A stretch of DNA of 64,000 nucleotides, from assembly GCA_018208355.1 (NCBI GenBank), contig CP062796.1:2252833-2316832 (forward strand), written 5' to 3'. A program made the position numbers and the translations under genes. Of this stretch, positions 36,656 through 44,904 are shown in pieces (position 1 is the stretch's first letter; every line of letters starts with the position of its first letter). This DNA comes from Candidatus Fermentithermobacillus carboniphilus (GTDB lineage: Bacteria; Bacillota; Sulfobacillia; Fermentithermobacillales; Fermentithermobacillaceae). The notes below the pieces were generated by a model, which did no database searches, was not told the DNA's origin, and worked only from the letters and a program-made list of their open reading frames with translations.

Positions 36656-37429
36656 TTGAACAAAGTCGAAATCTGCGGCGTCAATACCAGTCACCTGCCC
36701 GTACTCTCCTCCACAAAAATGAAGGAGCTTTTTATCGCCAAACAAAACGGCGATCCGGAAGCCCGCGAGAAACTGGTCAATGGCAACCTGCGACTTGTGC
36801 TCAGCGTGATCCAGCGTTTTGCCAACCGGGGGGAATATGTGGATGACCTATTTCAAGTGGGATGCATAGGTCTCATGAAGGCGATCGACAACTTTGACCT
36901 GAACCAGAACGTCAAGTTCTCAACTTACGCAGTGCCGATGATCATCGGTGAGATTAAGCGATACCTCCGCGACAATAACCCGATACGCGTCTCAAGGTCG
37001 TTGCGAGACATCGCCTACAAAGCTCTTCAAGTGAGAGATTCCCTAGTTTCGAAACTTGGTAGAGAACCCAGCGTCAAGGAGATAGCCATCGAGCTCAAGG
37101 CTCCAGAGGAGGAAGTGGTCTATGCGCTCGATGCCATACAGGAACCGATCAGCCTTTTTGAGCCCGTATATCACGACGGAGGCGATCCCATATACGTGAT
37201 GGACCAGGTGAAGGACGAAAAAGGCGAGGACTCCGTGTGGGTCCAGGATATCGCCATAAATGAAGCGCTTCAGAAATTATCCGAGCGCGAACAGGCAATA
37301 ATAAAAATGAGATTTTTCGAGGGCAAAACGCAGATGGAGGTTGCCCAGGAAATTGGGATATCTCAGGCTCAGGTTTCAAGGCTCGAAAAGGCCGCGCTCA
37401 TCCACATGAGGCAAGAGATGGGCATCTAA
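36656..37429 (+). CDS. sigG: Sporulation sigma factor sigma-G
   Basis: Late forespore sigma factor, 257 residues. The N-terminus NKVEICGVNTSHLPVLSS matches sigma-G of other spore formers, which fixes the start at TTG 36656 rather than GTG 36626. Regions 2 (GNLRLVLSVIQRFANRGEYV, DLFQVGCIGLMKAIDNFDLN), 3 and 4 (KTQMEVAQEIGISQAQVSRLEK) are complete. It follows sigE by about 100 bases and is preceded by a sigma-F-type promoter at 36572-36601. Confidence 0.96.
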   Translation: MNKVEICGVNTSHLPVLSSTKMKELFIAKQNGDPEAREKLVNGNLRLVLSVIQRFANRGEYVDDLFQVGCIGLMKAIDNFDLNQNVKFSTYAVPMIIGEIKRYLRDNNPIRVSRSLRDIAYKALQVRDSLVSKLGREPSVKEIAIELKAPEEEVVYALDAIQEPISLFEPVYHDGGDPIYVMDQVKDEKGEDSVWVQDIAINEALQKLSEREQAIIKMRFFEGKTQMEVAQEIGISQAQVSRLEKAALIHMRQEMGI

Positions 37430-37452
37430 GACTTCATAAGGAGGTGTGGCAT

Positions 37453-38160
37453 TTGGGTGGAAAGCTGAAGAGAGGGCTGGTGGAAGCCCTGGTGCTGGCG
37501 GTGGTAGCAGGAATCATATTGTTTGCAGGCTGGGGTTTGTCGAAGTCCCATGCTGCAGAGAAATCTTACACGCCTACGAATCTGATCCGGCTTCACATAA
37601 TCGGCAACTCCGATGAAAAGGCGGACCAGGAAGTTAAACTCATGGTTCGTGATGTCATAATGACTACATTCGCAAACAAGCTTGTCGGCGTGAAAGACGC
37701 GCGGGAAGCCGAAACCGTGCTTTCAAAACTCTTACCCGAGATTGAAAGAGCGGCCTCCAATTGCCTGGAGCAGAATGGATTTGGGTACAGGGCGCGGGCG
37801 GCCATCAAGACGTTGTTCTTTCCGGATAGGATCTATGAAACCAGAGACGGGAGTACCATTGTCCTGCCCGAAGGCCGGTACAGGGCACTGCAAATCGTCC
37901 TGGGGGAAGGCAAAGGCAGGAATTGGTGGTGCGTCATGTATCCTCCTCTGTGCTACTTTGACCTTGTCAAGAAAACGGGACCCGAGGTTCCGGCATTCAA
38001 AGATGCCCGGATTGACCTCATCATTGACGAGTTGAGCACCAAGGAAGCGCATCTGGAGGTAAGGTTTTTCTTTGTGGAAGCGTTCAAGAACGGAGTCAGG
38101 TATCTTTCGGAACTTTTTCCTCCACGGTTTTCGATCAGGATGTGCCCCGGTTTACGCTGA
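37453..38160 (+). CDS. spoIIR: Stage II sporulation protein R
   Basis: Secreted forespore signal that triggers SpoIIGA to process pro-sigma-E. 235 residues; basic start, signal helix at about 8-28, then the SpoIIR core LIRLHIIGNSDEKADQEVKL and NWWCVMYPPLCYFD. TTG 37453 has AAGGAGG (37438-37444) 8 bases upstream. Its position directly after sigG places signal, receptor protease, substrate and the next forespore sigma factor in one cluster. Confidence 0.93.
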   Translation: MGGKLKRGLVEALVLAVVAGIILFAGWGLSKSHAAEKSYTPTNLIRLHIIGNSDEKADQEVKLMVRDVIMTTFANKLVGVKDAREAETVLSKLLPEIERAASNCLEQNGFGYRARAAIKTLFFPDRIYETRDGSTIVLPEGRYRALQIVLGEGKGRNWWCVMYPPLCYFDLVKKTGPEVPAFKDARIDLIIDELSTKEAHLEVRFFFVEAFKNGVRYLSELFPPRFSIRMCPGLR

Positions 38161-38252
38161 AACTTCCAAAATCCTCGGGATCCTGTTATCCGCTTGATAT
38201 AGTTGTGGTTACCGGCGCCTCCGTTGCCATATAATGTGACGGGGGTGGTTGC

Positions 38253-38513
38253 GTGATCCGCGCCTCCGATTTAGCAATGCGAGAAGTCATAAACACTACT
38301 GACGGGCGACGCCTCGGCAACATCGTTGACGTAGAGCTTGACCTCTCAACGGGTAAGATCCTTGCGGTCGTCGTACCCGGACAGGCCAAGGCTTTTGGGA
38401 TCTTTGGCCGTGGAGACGACTACGTGATACCCTGGGAGAATATCAAGAAGATAGGCGAAGACGTGATCCTGGTCGAATTGTCCGACCGATACATGCGCAG
38501 AAGCACCCGATAG
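38253..38513 (+). CDS. ymxH: YlmC/YmxH family PRC-barrel sporulation protein
   Basis: 86-residue PRC-barrel domain protein: REVINTTDGRRLGNIVDVELD, then ILAVVVPG and YVIPWENIKKIGEDVILVE. Found beside sigG in many Bacillota; role unclear. GTG 38253, with GGGGGTGG upstream. A TATAAT at 38230-38235 lies at promoter distance, but its -35 partner is poor. Confidence 0.88.
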   Translation: MIRASDLAMREVINTTDGRRLGNIVDVELDLSTGKILAVVVPGQAKAFGIFGRGDDYVIPWENIKKIGEDVILVELSDRYMRRSTR

Positions 38514-38628
38514 TGGCTCTGGGCCCCGTTTTCAGCCTCCGTTCTCAACCCCCGTTCCTTGACTCGTCCCACCGGTTGCAATACTCTTTTTATAGTCCCT
38601 TTCGTTCTCCAAAAGAGGAAGATCGTTC

Positions 38629-39891
38629 TTGAAAAGAAGAAGGAAGTCGGGTCAGAAGCAGCGAAAATACGCGAGCAGGTTTGCCGCGCTGGTAATCGTA
38701 GCTTCTCTTGGCTTGCTCTTGTTCTGGCCTTATATCCGTACCGGTTTTCTCAAGGCTTTTATTCCGGTTGGACGGGGAACTCCCGGGTTTCTTGAAGAAA
38801 GAACAGCCGGTGATGCGCTGTTCACAGGTGGAGATACGCTGCTCAGGGCACCTATCGGCGGCACCATAAAGTTCTTAGTCAAAGACGGGGACACCGTCAG
38901 GGTGGGTGACGTCATCGCCGAAATCGGAGATAAGGATGCAATTTCCGCCGTCCAGGAGAGTCTTGCCCTGGCCAGGGACAACCTCGAGAAATTCGAGGAA
39001 GGGACTCAAGGCGAGTTTTCGCGTCTGGCCCGGGAGACCCAGGCCGCATACGAGAGTGCTGTGAGAAGCTTTTTCGAATTACAGAGGGTTTTCGCCTGCG
39101 GCGATGTGAGGAGTCTTCCGGAGAAGGAAAGAGCCTTTCTCACGGAAACCAATGTACTTTCCGATAAACGCTCGAGGCTCATGGCAATAGAAAACGAAAG
39201 GGCGAGGCTCAAGGGCGAGGTTGAACTCCTTGAGAAAATAGCGTCGCAGTCAGCTGTCAGGGTCCTTGCTCCCGTTGCGGGTACCTTTTCCTCGACCGTC
39301 ACCGATGTGGAAGATAAAGTACGGGCAAATGACATTTCGCAGAAGGATGCATCCGAGTTGATGGTGCTCGCGCAAAAAGTACGAGGTTCGAGGACCTTCT
39401 CCATTCAGGACGGGCAAAAGGTGAAGCAAGGAGACCCTATCGGGAGGATCATCTCGGGCGAAAAAGTATCCTTTTTCCTGCCGGTGAAGACCGAGGAAAG
39501 ACCCGATATCGGGCTCGGCAAAAGGATATTGATCGAATACGAAGATGGTTTCACGCTCAACGGGGTCGTCACCGGTATACGCGACGGTAAACCCCCCGGT
39601 TACTCCGTGCTTTCGGGGGAGATCCAGTATGTGCCCGTTGACCGGTACACTTACGCGGCGCGGATCTCTCTTATCAGCAAGAGGTTCAACGGGATACTAG
39701 TACCCGTCGAAAGCATCCTGGAGAAAGATGGTCAAACTGGAGTCCTGGTGGTTCAAAAGACCTACGCCCGGTTTGTGCCCGTTGAAGTCCTCATGGTGAA
39801 AGGAGACCGCGCCGTGATCAAGGGGATATCTGAGACAGATGAAATCGTCCTCAAAGCCGCTAAGTTCCTTGAAGGAAGGCGCGTGAGATGA
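38629..39891 (+). CDS. HlyD-like membrane-fusion/adaptor protein
   Basis: 420-residue bitopic protein: strongly basic N-terminus, one helix at about residues 22-44, a first lipoyl half-motif (LLRAPIGGTIKFLVKDGDTV), a coiled coil of roughly 100 residues, a second half-motif (VRVLAPVAGTFSSTV), and a C-terminal beta domain. This is the architecture of HlyD-type adaptors. No transporter partner is adjacent; the gene lies between ymxH and ylmE in the division cluster, where similar genes of unknown role occur in Clostridia. TTG start with AGAGGAAG upstream. Overlaps ylmE by 4 bases. Confidence 0.75.
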   Translation: MKRRRKSGQKQRKYASRFAALVIVASLGLLLFWPYIRTGFLKAFIPVGRGTPGFLEERTAGDALFTGGDTLLRAPIGGTIKFLVKDGDTVRVGDVIAEIGDKDAISAVQESLALARDNLEKFEEGTQGEFSRLARETQAAYESAVRSFFELQRVFACGDVRSLPEKERAFLTETNVLSDKRSRLMAIENERARLKGEVELLEKIASQSAVRVLAPVAGTFSSTVTDVEDKVRANDISQKDASELMVLAQKVRGSRTFSIQDGQKVKQGDPIGRIISGEKVSFFLPVKTEERPDIGLGKRILIEYEDGFTLNGVVTGIRDGKPPGYSVLSGEIQYVPVDRYTYAARISLISKRFNGILVPVESILEKDGQTGVLVVQKTYARFVPVEVLMVKGDRAVIKGISETDEIVLKAAKFLEGRRVR

Positions 39892-40583
39892 ATAGGGAAA
39901 ACGTGGAAATAGTCAGGGCGAGAATCGAAGCAGCATGTAAAAGAGCCGGACGCGACGTAAACTCTGTCAGACTGATAGCGGTCTCCAAGAAAGTCCCCGC
40001 CGAGACCATCCGTGAGGCCATGGCCCTGGGGATCAAGGATTTCGGCGAAAATCAAGTTCAGGAGGCCAGGGCCAAGATCGCGTCCGGAGCCTTTGCTGGG
40101 GCCAGAGTGATCCTCGTCGGACACCTCCAGACTAACAAAGCTTCTCTTGCCGCGCGTCTTTTCGACGAGGTGCAGTCGGTTGACTCGTTGAGAGTGGCAG
40201 CGGCACTATCAAAATTTTCGGTGTTGTACAGGAACGGCAAGCCCCTGCCGGTGATGATAGAGGTCAATATCGGGAAAGACCCTGCGAAATTCGGGTGTCC
40301 GCCTGAGGAAGCCCTTTCTTTGGCCAGGGCCATCCTCGAGCTTCCCGGGCTCTTTCTTTCCGGGCTCATGACGGTGGCACCGGGGCAGGGAGACCCGGCC
40401 GTATCGCGAAAGGCTTTCAGGGACCTGCGCCTTCTGAGGGACGAGATGATATCTCGGGGAATCCCCCGGGAGAACCTCCAGGAACTCTCGATGGGGATGT
40501 CTTCCGATTTCGAGGTGGCTATAGAGGAAGGTGCGACCGTGGTGAGGATCGGCACGGCCCTTTTCGGTCCGAGGCCCAAGTGA
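39888..40583 (+). CDS. ylmE: YggS/YlmE family PLP homeostasis protein
   Basis: 231-residue alanine-racemase-N-fold protein that binds PLP but has no proven reaction; it helps vitamin B6 homeostasis. PLP lysine in LIAVSKKV (about residue 34), KDFGENQVQEA, GHLQTNK, and the phosphate-binding LSMGMSSDFEVAIEEGATVVRIG. ATG start overlapping the preceding stop. In Bacillus it precedes sepF, ylmG and ylmH, which are not found here. Confidence 0.94.
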   Translation: MNRENVEIVRARIEAACKRAGRDVNSVRLIAVSKKVPAETIREAMALGIKDFGENQVQEARAKIASGAFAGARVILVGHLQTNKASLAARLFDEVQSVDSLRVAAALSKFSVLYRNGKPLPVMIEVNIGKDPAKFGCPPEEALSLARAILELPGLFLSGLMTVAPGQGDPAVSRKAFRDLRLLRDEMISRGIPRENLQELSMGMSSDFEVAIEEGATVVRIGTALFGPRPK

Positions 40584-40662
40584 GGAGGAGGAGCGGGAGG
40601 CTCTGTTGAAATCCGTGAATGGAAAAGGGGTAAACTAGGTGGTCCCGCTGGAGGGGTTCATA

Positions 40663-41193
40663 ATGGGAGAGCCTGAAGAATCAAGGACTGGGGCGATGAC
40701 GCCGAGGATTACGCCTCTTGACATCCACAACAAGGAGTTTTCCAGGTCATTCAGGGGTTATAATGAGGACGAGGTGGATGAGTTCCTGGACCTCGTGGTC
40801 GCCGAATTCGAGAGGCTCATAAGGGAGAACGAAGAGCTCCAGAGCACCATCGCGGGTCTTGAATCCAGGATAGAGCACTACAAAGGGCTTGAGGAGACGC
40901 TCAAGAACGCCATCGTGCTCGCTCAGAAGGCTGCCGACGAAATTAAAGAGGCTGCGGCCAGGGAGGCCGAGGCAATAAAAAGGCAGGCCGAGATACGGGC
41001 CGCCAAGATACAGGCGGAGGCATCGGAGGCTCTGCGAAAGAGCCAGGAGGGCATCGAAATACAGAAGCAGAGGCTTTTGAAATTCCGGGCGGAAATGAAA
41101 GCGTTCCTTGAGTCCACCCTCGAGCTCTTGGACGAGAACGTCAACCGGATCATTGCGGGCCTGGAAGATGACCGTGAGGTAAAATCCATGTAG
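40663..41193 (+). CDS. divIVA: DivIVA-domain protein
   Basis: 176-residue coiled-coil protein. The N-terminal membrane-binding domain is ITPLDIHNKEFSRSFRGYNE followed by DEVDEFLDLVVAEFERL, then a long heptad region rich in Glu, Ala and Lys. DivIVA marks negatively curved membrane at septa and poles. ATG 40663 has GAGGGG 6 bases upstream; GTG 40639 is a longer alternative. Confidence 0.92.
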   Translation: MGEPEESRTGAMTPRITPLDIHNKEFSRSFRGYNEDEVDEFLDLVVAEFERLIRENEELQSTIAGLESRIEHYKGLEETLKNAIVLAQKAADEIKEAAAREAEAIKRQAEIRAAKIQAEASEALRKSQEGIEIQKQRLLKFRAEMKAFLESTLELLDENVNRIIAGLEDDREVKSM

Positions 41194-41304
41194 TGCGTCA
41201 AAGTTATGCGTCAAGGATACGGGGAAAGACTTCTTGGAGACGGACAGCAGGGTTTTTCCATACTAAAGGGTAAAAAGGCGCCTTCGGGTGAAGTGCTCTA
41301 AACC

Positions 41305-41333
41305 TGGAGATGCTTTTTCATTTGTGATAAAAT
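41305..41333 (+). promoter_or_regulatory. Possible promoter of ileS
   Basis: TGGAGA (41305-41310, 4 of 6) and TAAAAT (41328-41333, 5 of 6) at 17-base spacing, with a TG one base before the -10 (extended -10). It would give a leader of about 20 bases, too short for a T-box. Confidence 0.4.
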
Positions 41334-41362
41334 TCGGCAAATGCCCCATGGAGGAGAGAAAA

Positions 41363-44140
41363 GTGAGTTACAAAGAGACGCTGAACCTTCCCAAGACAGA
41401 TTTTCCAATGAAGGCAAACCTTCCCGAGCGCGAACCCGAAATCGAGGAGCTCTGGGACGAGAAAAATCTTTACGGAGCCATGAGGGAAAAAGGCCGAGGG
41501 AAGAAGAAATTCATCTTGCATGACGGTCCGCCGTACGCTAACGGGGACATCCACATAGGCACAGCTCTGAACAAAATTCTCAAAGATATAGTCGTCAGAT
41601 ACGCGACGATGCGGGGTTACGATTCTCCCTATGTGCCTGGATGGGACTGTCACGGGCTCCCCATAGAGCTCAAAGCCATTGAGTCTTTGGGGATCAAGCG
41701 GCACGATGTCGGCCCGGTTGAACTCAGAAAGAAGTGCCGGGAGTATGCCCTGAAATACGTGGACATCCAGAGAAAAGAGTTCAAACGGCTGGGAGTCACC
41801 GGCGACTGGGATAACCCCTACCTCACGCTTTCTCCCGGTTACGAAGCCAAGCAGATCGAGATCTTCGGCGAAATGGCGATGAAGGGCTACCTTTATCGCG
41901 GCCTGAAGCCGGTGTATTGGTGCCCGGAGTGCGAGACCGCTCTGGCCGAATTTGAGGTCGAATACAAAGACATAGTGTCTCCGTCTCTTTACGTCGCTTT
42001 TCCGGTCGTGGACGGGAAAGGAGTCATCCCCGAATCCTACAGCTTTGCTGCCTGGACCACTACCCCATGGACTCTGCCGGCAAACGTGGCCGTTGCGCTT
42101 CACCCGGATGAGGGATATAGGGCTTACGAGACCCCCAGAGGCACCCTGATCATGGCCGAAAAGAGGGCCGAAGCAAGCCTGAAAGCCATGGGACTTGAAG
42201 GTAAGCCTCTTTCCGGGCGTTGGAAGGGGAAGGATCTGGAGAAGGTTACAGTAAGCCACCCGCTTTTTAACAGGACTTCCCTGGTTATCATAGGGGAACA
42301 TGTCAACATGGAAGAGGGTACGGGATGCGTGCACACTGCTCCGGGTCACGGTGAAGAGGACTTCATCGCCTGCAAGCCTTATAGCCTCCCGGTCATAATG
42401 CCTATAGATGGAAAAGGAGTTTTCACGGAAGAGGCTGGCGAGTTCGCCGGACTCCGGTTCGATGAGGCTAGGAAAGCCATCGTCGATGCTTTGCGGAAAA
42501 AAGGGAGGCTGATCTCGGAAGGCGAGGTATCCCACTCTTACCCGCATTGTTGGCGCTGCAAAGGAGAACTCATCTACCGGGCCACCGTACAGTGGTTCGC
42601 TTCGGTGGAAGGCTTCAGGGAAGAGATGCTTAGAGCCATAGACAATGTAAAATGGATCCCCAAGTCCGGCAAAGAGAGGATCGCCAGTATGGTGAAGGAA
42701 AGACCGGACTGGTGCATCTCGAGGCAAAGGGCGTGGGGCGTACCGTTGCCCATCTTCTACTGCAAAGAGTGCGGCGAGCCACTGGTTACGCGCGAGTCTA
42801 TAAAGGCGGTGGCGGATGTTTTCCGGAAAGAGGGCTCCGATGCTTGGTTTGAGAGGAGCCCCGAGGAGCTCCTCCCCGCGGGGACAAAGTGCCCATCTTG
42901 CGGACACGGCGAATTCTCCAAAGAGACGGACATCATGGATGTTTGGTTCGATTCCGGGTCCTCGCACGCTGCGGTGCTGGAAGAGAGGCCCGAGCTTTCG
43001 TGGCCCGCAGACCTATACCTGGAAGGTTCTGACCAGCACAGGGGCTGGTTCCAGTCGTCGCTCATCACGAGCGTCGCCACGAGGGGACTACCTCCCTACA
43101 GGATGGTCCTTACCCATGGGTTCACCGTGGATGCCGAGGGGCGGAAAATGTCCAAATCCCTTGGTAACGTCGTCGGGCCCGACGAGGTCATCGCGAAATA
43201 CGGCGCCGATGTCCTCCGCCTGTGGGCTGCTTCATCCGATTACAGGGGAGATATAAGGCTTTCGTGGACTATCGTTTCTCAGATGGCGGAGGTATACCGG
43301 AAGATCCGGAATACTGTGAGGTTCCTCCTATCTAACCTCTACGATTTCGACCCGGCCAAGTGGGATAAAAATGGCGTTGCGCTGGAGGAGCTGCACAGGT
43401 GGGCTCTGGGAGAATTGAATAACCTAATTCGAAGGGTGACCGAACACTTCGATTCCTACGAATTCCATCTCTTGTATCACGACATCCACAATTTTTGCGT
43501 CCTGACCATGTCCTCGTTCTACCTCGACGTCTTAAAGGATGTCCTGTACTGTTCTCATCCCGAAGACGGCGAGAGAAGAGCCGCACAGGTGACTCTTTAC
43601 ATGATTCTCAGGACTTTGCTGAGGCTTATCGCGCCGATCATGCCTCACACCGCCGAAGAAGCCTGGCAGTATACCCCCAAACTGCATGGTGACCCGTGGT
43701 CGGTACACCTTATGGACTGGCCCCTGCCTGACCTGGCTTTCGATGACCCAGAGTTGATGGAACGCTGGGGGAAGATCCTCGAAACCAGGTCTGTGGTCAC
43801 CAAGGCTCTCGAAAAGGCCAGGGCGGAAAAGCTCATCGGTGCTTCCTTGGAGGCAGAGGTGGAAGTCGAGACAGCGGACGAAGAAACGCGCTCGATCCTG
43901 GAACGTTACAGCCGTTCGCTTCCCGGCCTCTTCATCGTTTCCGGAGTTAGCCTTGGTAAAGAGACGGGTTACCGAGAGCCTCTGGTAGTCCACGAGGAAG
44001 GGAATGTGAAAGTCAGGGTCTTTAAGGCGAAAGGTGAGAAGTGTGAAAGATGCTGGGTGTACTCTGAAGATGTCGGTAAAGATCCCGAACACCCACGCCT
44101 TTGCCCAAGGTGCAGCGAAGTCATGAGCAGGATGGCATAA
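41363..44140 (+). CDS. ileS: Isoleucyl-tRNA synthetase
   Basis: 925-residue class I synthetase. HIGH-type motif PPYANGDIHIGTAL, editing domain with WTTTPWTLPANVAV, KMSKS in GRKMSKSLGN, and a C-terminal zinc finger CERCWVYSEDVG with later CPRC. GTG 41363 gives SYKETLNLPKTDFPMKANLP, the usual bacterial start, and has GGAGGAG 6 bases upstream; the longer frame from 41288 is unlikely. The zinc-finger-containing form is the common bacterial type. ileS after divIVA is the standard end of the dcw region. Confidence 0.97.
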   Translation: MSYKETLNLPKTDFPMKANLPEREPEIEELWDEKNLYGAMREKGRGKKKFILHDGPPYANGDIHIGTALNKILKDIVVRYATMRGYDSPYVPGWDCHGLPIELKAIESLGIKRHDVGPVELRKKCREYALKYVDIQRKEFKRLGVTGDWDNPYLTLSPGYEAKQIEIFGEMAMKGYLYRGLKPVYWCPECETALAEFEVEYKDIVSPSLYVAFPVVDGKGVIPESYSFAAWTTTPWTLPANVAVALHPDEGYRAYETPRGTLIMAEKRAEASLKAMGLEGKPLSGRWKGKDLEKVTVSHPLFNRTSLVIIGEHVNMEEGTGCVHTAPGHGEEDFIACKPYSLPVIMPIDGKGVFTEEAGEFAGLRFDEARKAIVDALRKKGRLISEGEVSHSYPHCWRCKGELIYRATVQWFASVEGFREEMLRAIDNVKWIPKSGKERIASMVKERPDWCISRQRAWGVPLPIFYCKECGEPLVTRESIKAVADVFRKEGSDAWFERSPEELLPAGTKCPSCGHGEFSKETDIMDVWFDSGSSHAAVLEERPELSWPADLYLEGSDQHRGWFQSSLITSVATRGLPPYRMVLTHGFTVDAEGRKMSKSLGNVVGPDEVIAKYGADVLRLWAASSDYRGDIRLSWTIVSQMAEVYRKIRNTVRFLLSNLYDFDPAKWDKNGVALEELHRWALGELNNLIRRVTEHFDSYEFHLLYHDIHNFCVLTMSSFYLDVLKDVLYCSHPEDGERRAAQVTLYMILRTLLRLIAPIMPHTAEEAWQYTPKLHGDPWSVHLMDWPLPDLAFDDPELMERWGKILETRSVVTKALEKARAEKLIGASLEAEVEVETADEETRSILERYSRSLPGLFIVSGVSLGKETGYREPLVVHEEGNVKVRVFKAKGEKCERCWVYSEDVGKDPEHPRLCPRCSEVMSRMA

Positions 44141-44163
44141 CTTTTTCGTGGGAGGGAGTCTCC

Positions 44164-44847
44164 TTGAAGAAGACTATCGGCATACTTGGAGGAATGGGGC
44201 CTGAAGCCACGTGCGACCTTTTTCTGAAGATCATAAAAAGCACGCCGGCGCGTAAAGACCAGGACCATATCAGGGTCATTATAGATTCTAACCCGGAGAT
44301 CCCGGACAGAACCGCCTACATTCTGGGGAAAGGTACCGACCCCAGGCCTTACCTCATAGCTACCGCGAAAAACGTAGAGAAGGCAGGGGCTTCTTTCATC
44401 GCTATTCCTTGCAATACCGCCCACTATTTCTATGACGACATCAGGTCAGCGGTGAGTATCCCCGTCTTGCACATAATGAAAGAAGTCGCCCGGTCCGTAA
44501 AGGGAAAAGTTAAGAAAGCCGGGCTTTTGGCTTCCACGGGAACGGTGAAGACGGGGCTTTATGAGCGGGCCTTGAACGAGGTCGGTATCGAAATGATAGT
44601 CCCCGAGGGGCGGGACCAGGACAAAGTTATGGAAGCTATTTACCTGGTCAAAGCGGGGAAACTCGAAGAGGCGAAAGCTATCGTGCTGGAGCAGGGGAAA
44701 CTGCTGGTTTCCCAGGGGGTCGAGGTCGTCATCGCGGGCTGTACCGAGATCCCGCTGATCTTGAGAGACGGGGATCTTCCGGTGGCGGTGATAGACGCCA
44801 CCAAGATTTTGGCGGAAGCGTGTGTGAGAGAGGCTTTAGCAGGATAG
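44164..44847 (+). CDS. Aspartate/glutamate racemase family protein
   Basis: 227-residue two-domain racemase with the two catalytic cysteines in IPCNTAHYF and IAGCTEIPL, and the N-terminal GILGGMGPEATCDLF. Most likely an aspartate racemase (RacX/YgeA-like), with glutamate or other amino acids possible. TTG 44164 with GGGAGGGAG upstream is preferred; the frame extends into ileS. Starts 23 bases after ileS. Confidence 0.9.
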   Translation: MKKTIGILGGMGPEATCDLFLKIIKSTPARKDQDHIRVIIDSNPEIPDRTAYILGKGTDPRPYLIATAKNVEKAGASFIAIPCNTAHYFYDDIRSAVSIPVLHIMKEVARSVKGKVKKAGLLASTGTVKTGLYERALNEVGIEMIVPEGRDQDKVMEAIYLVKAGKLEEAKAIVLEQGKLLVSQGVEVVIAGCTEIPLILRDGDLPVAVIDATKILAEACVREALAG

Positions 44848-44904
44848 CGAACGGGTTGAAAATAGAGGCTCCGTCGGAGCCGGCCCAAGAGGTGGAGTGC
44901 GGTT

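Noticed and set aside
38230..38235. TATAAT upstream of ymxH as a sigma-A promoter
   Set aside because: The best -35 at 16-18 bases matches at most 3 of 6 positions; kept only as a remark.
41194..41362. T-box riboswitch ahead of ileS
   Set aside because: No antiterminator core or specifier-type stem recognised and the space is short.
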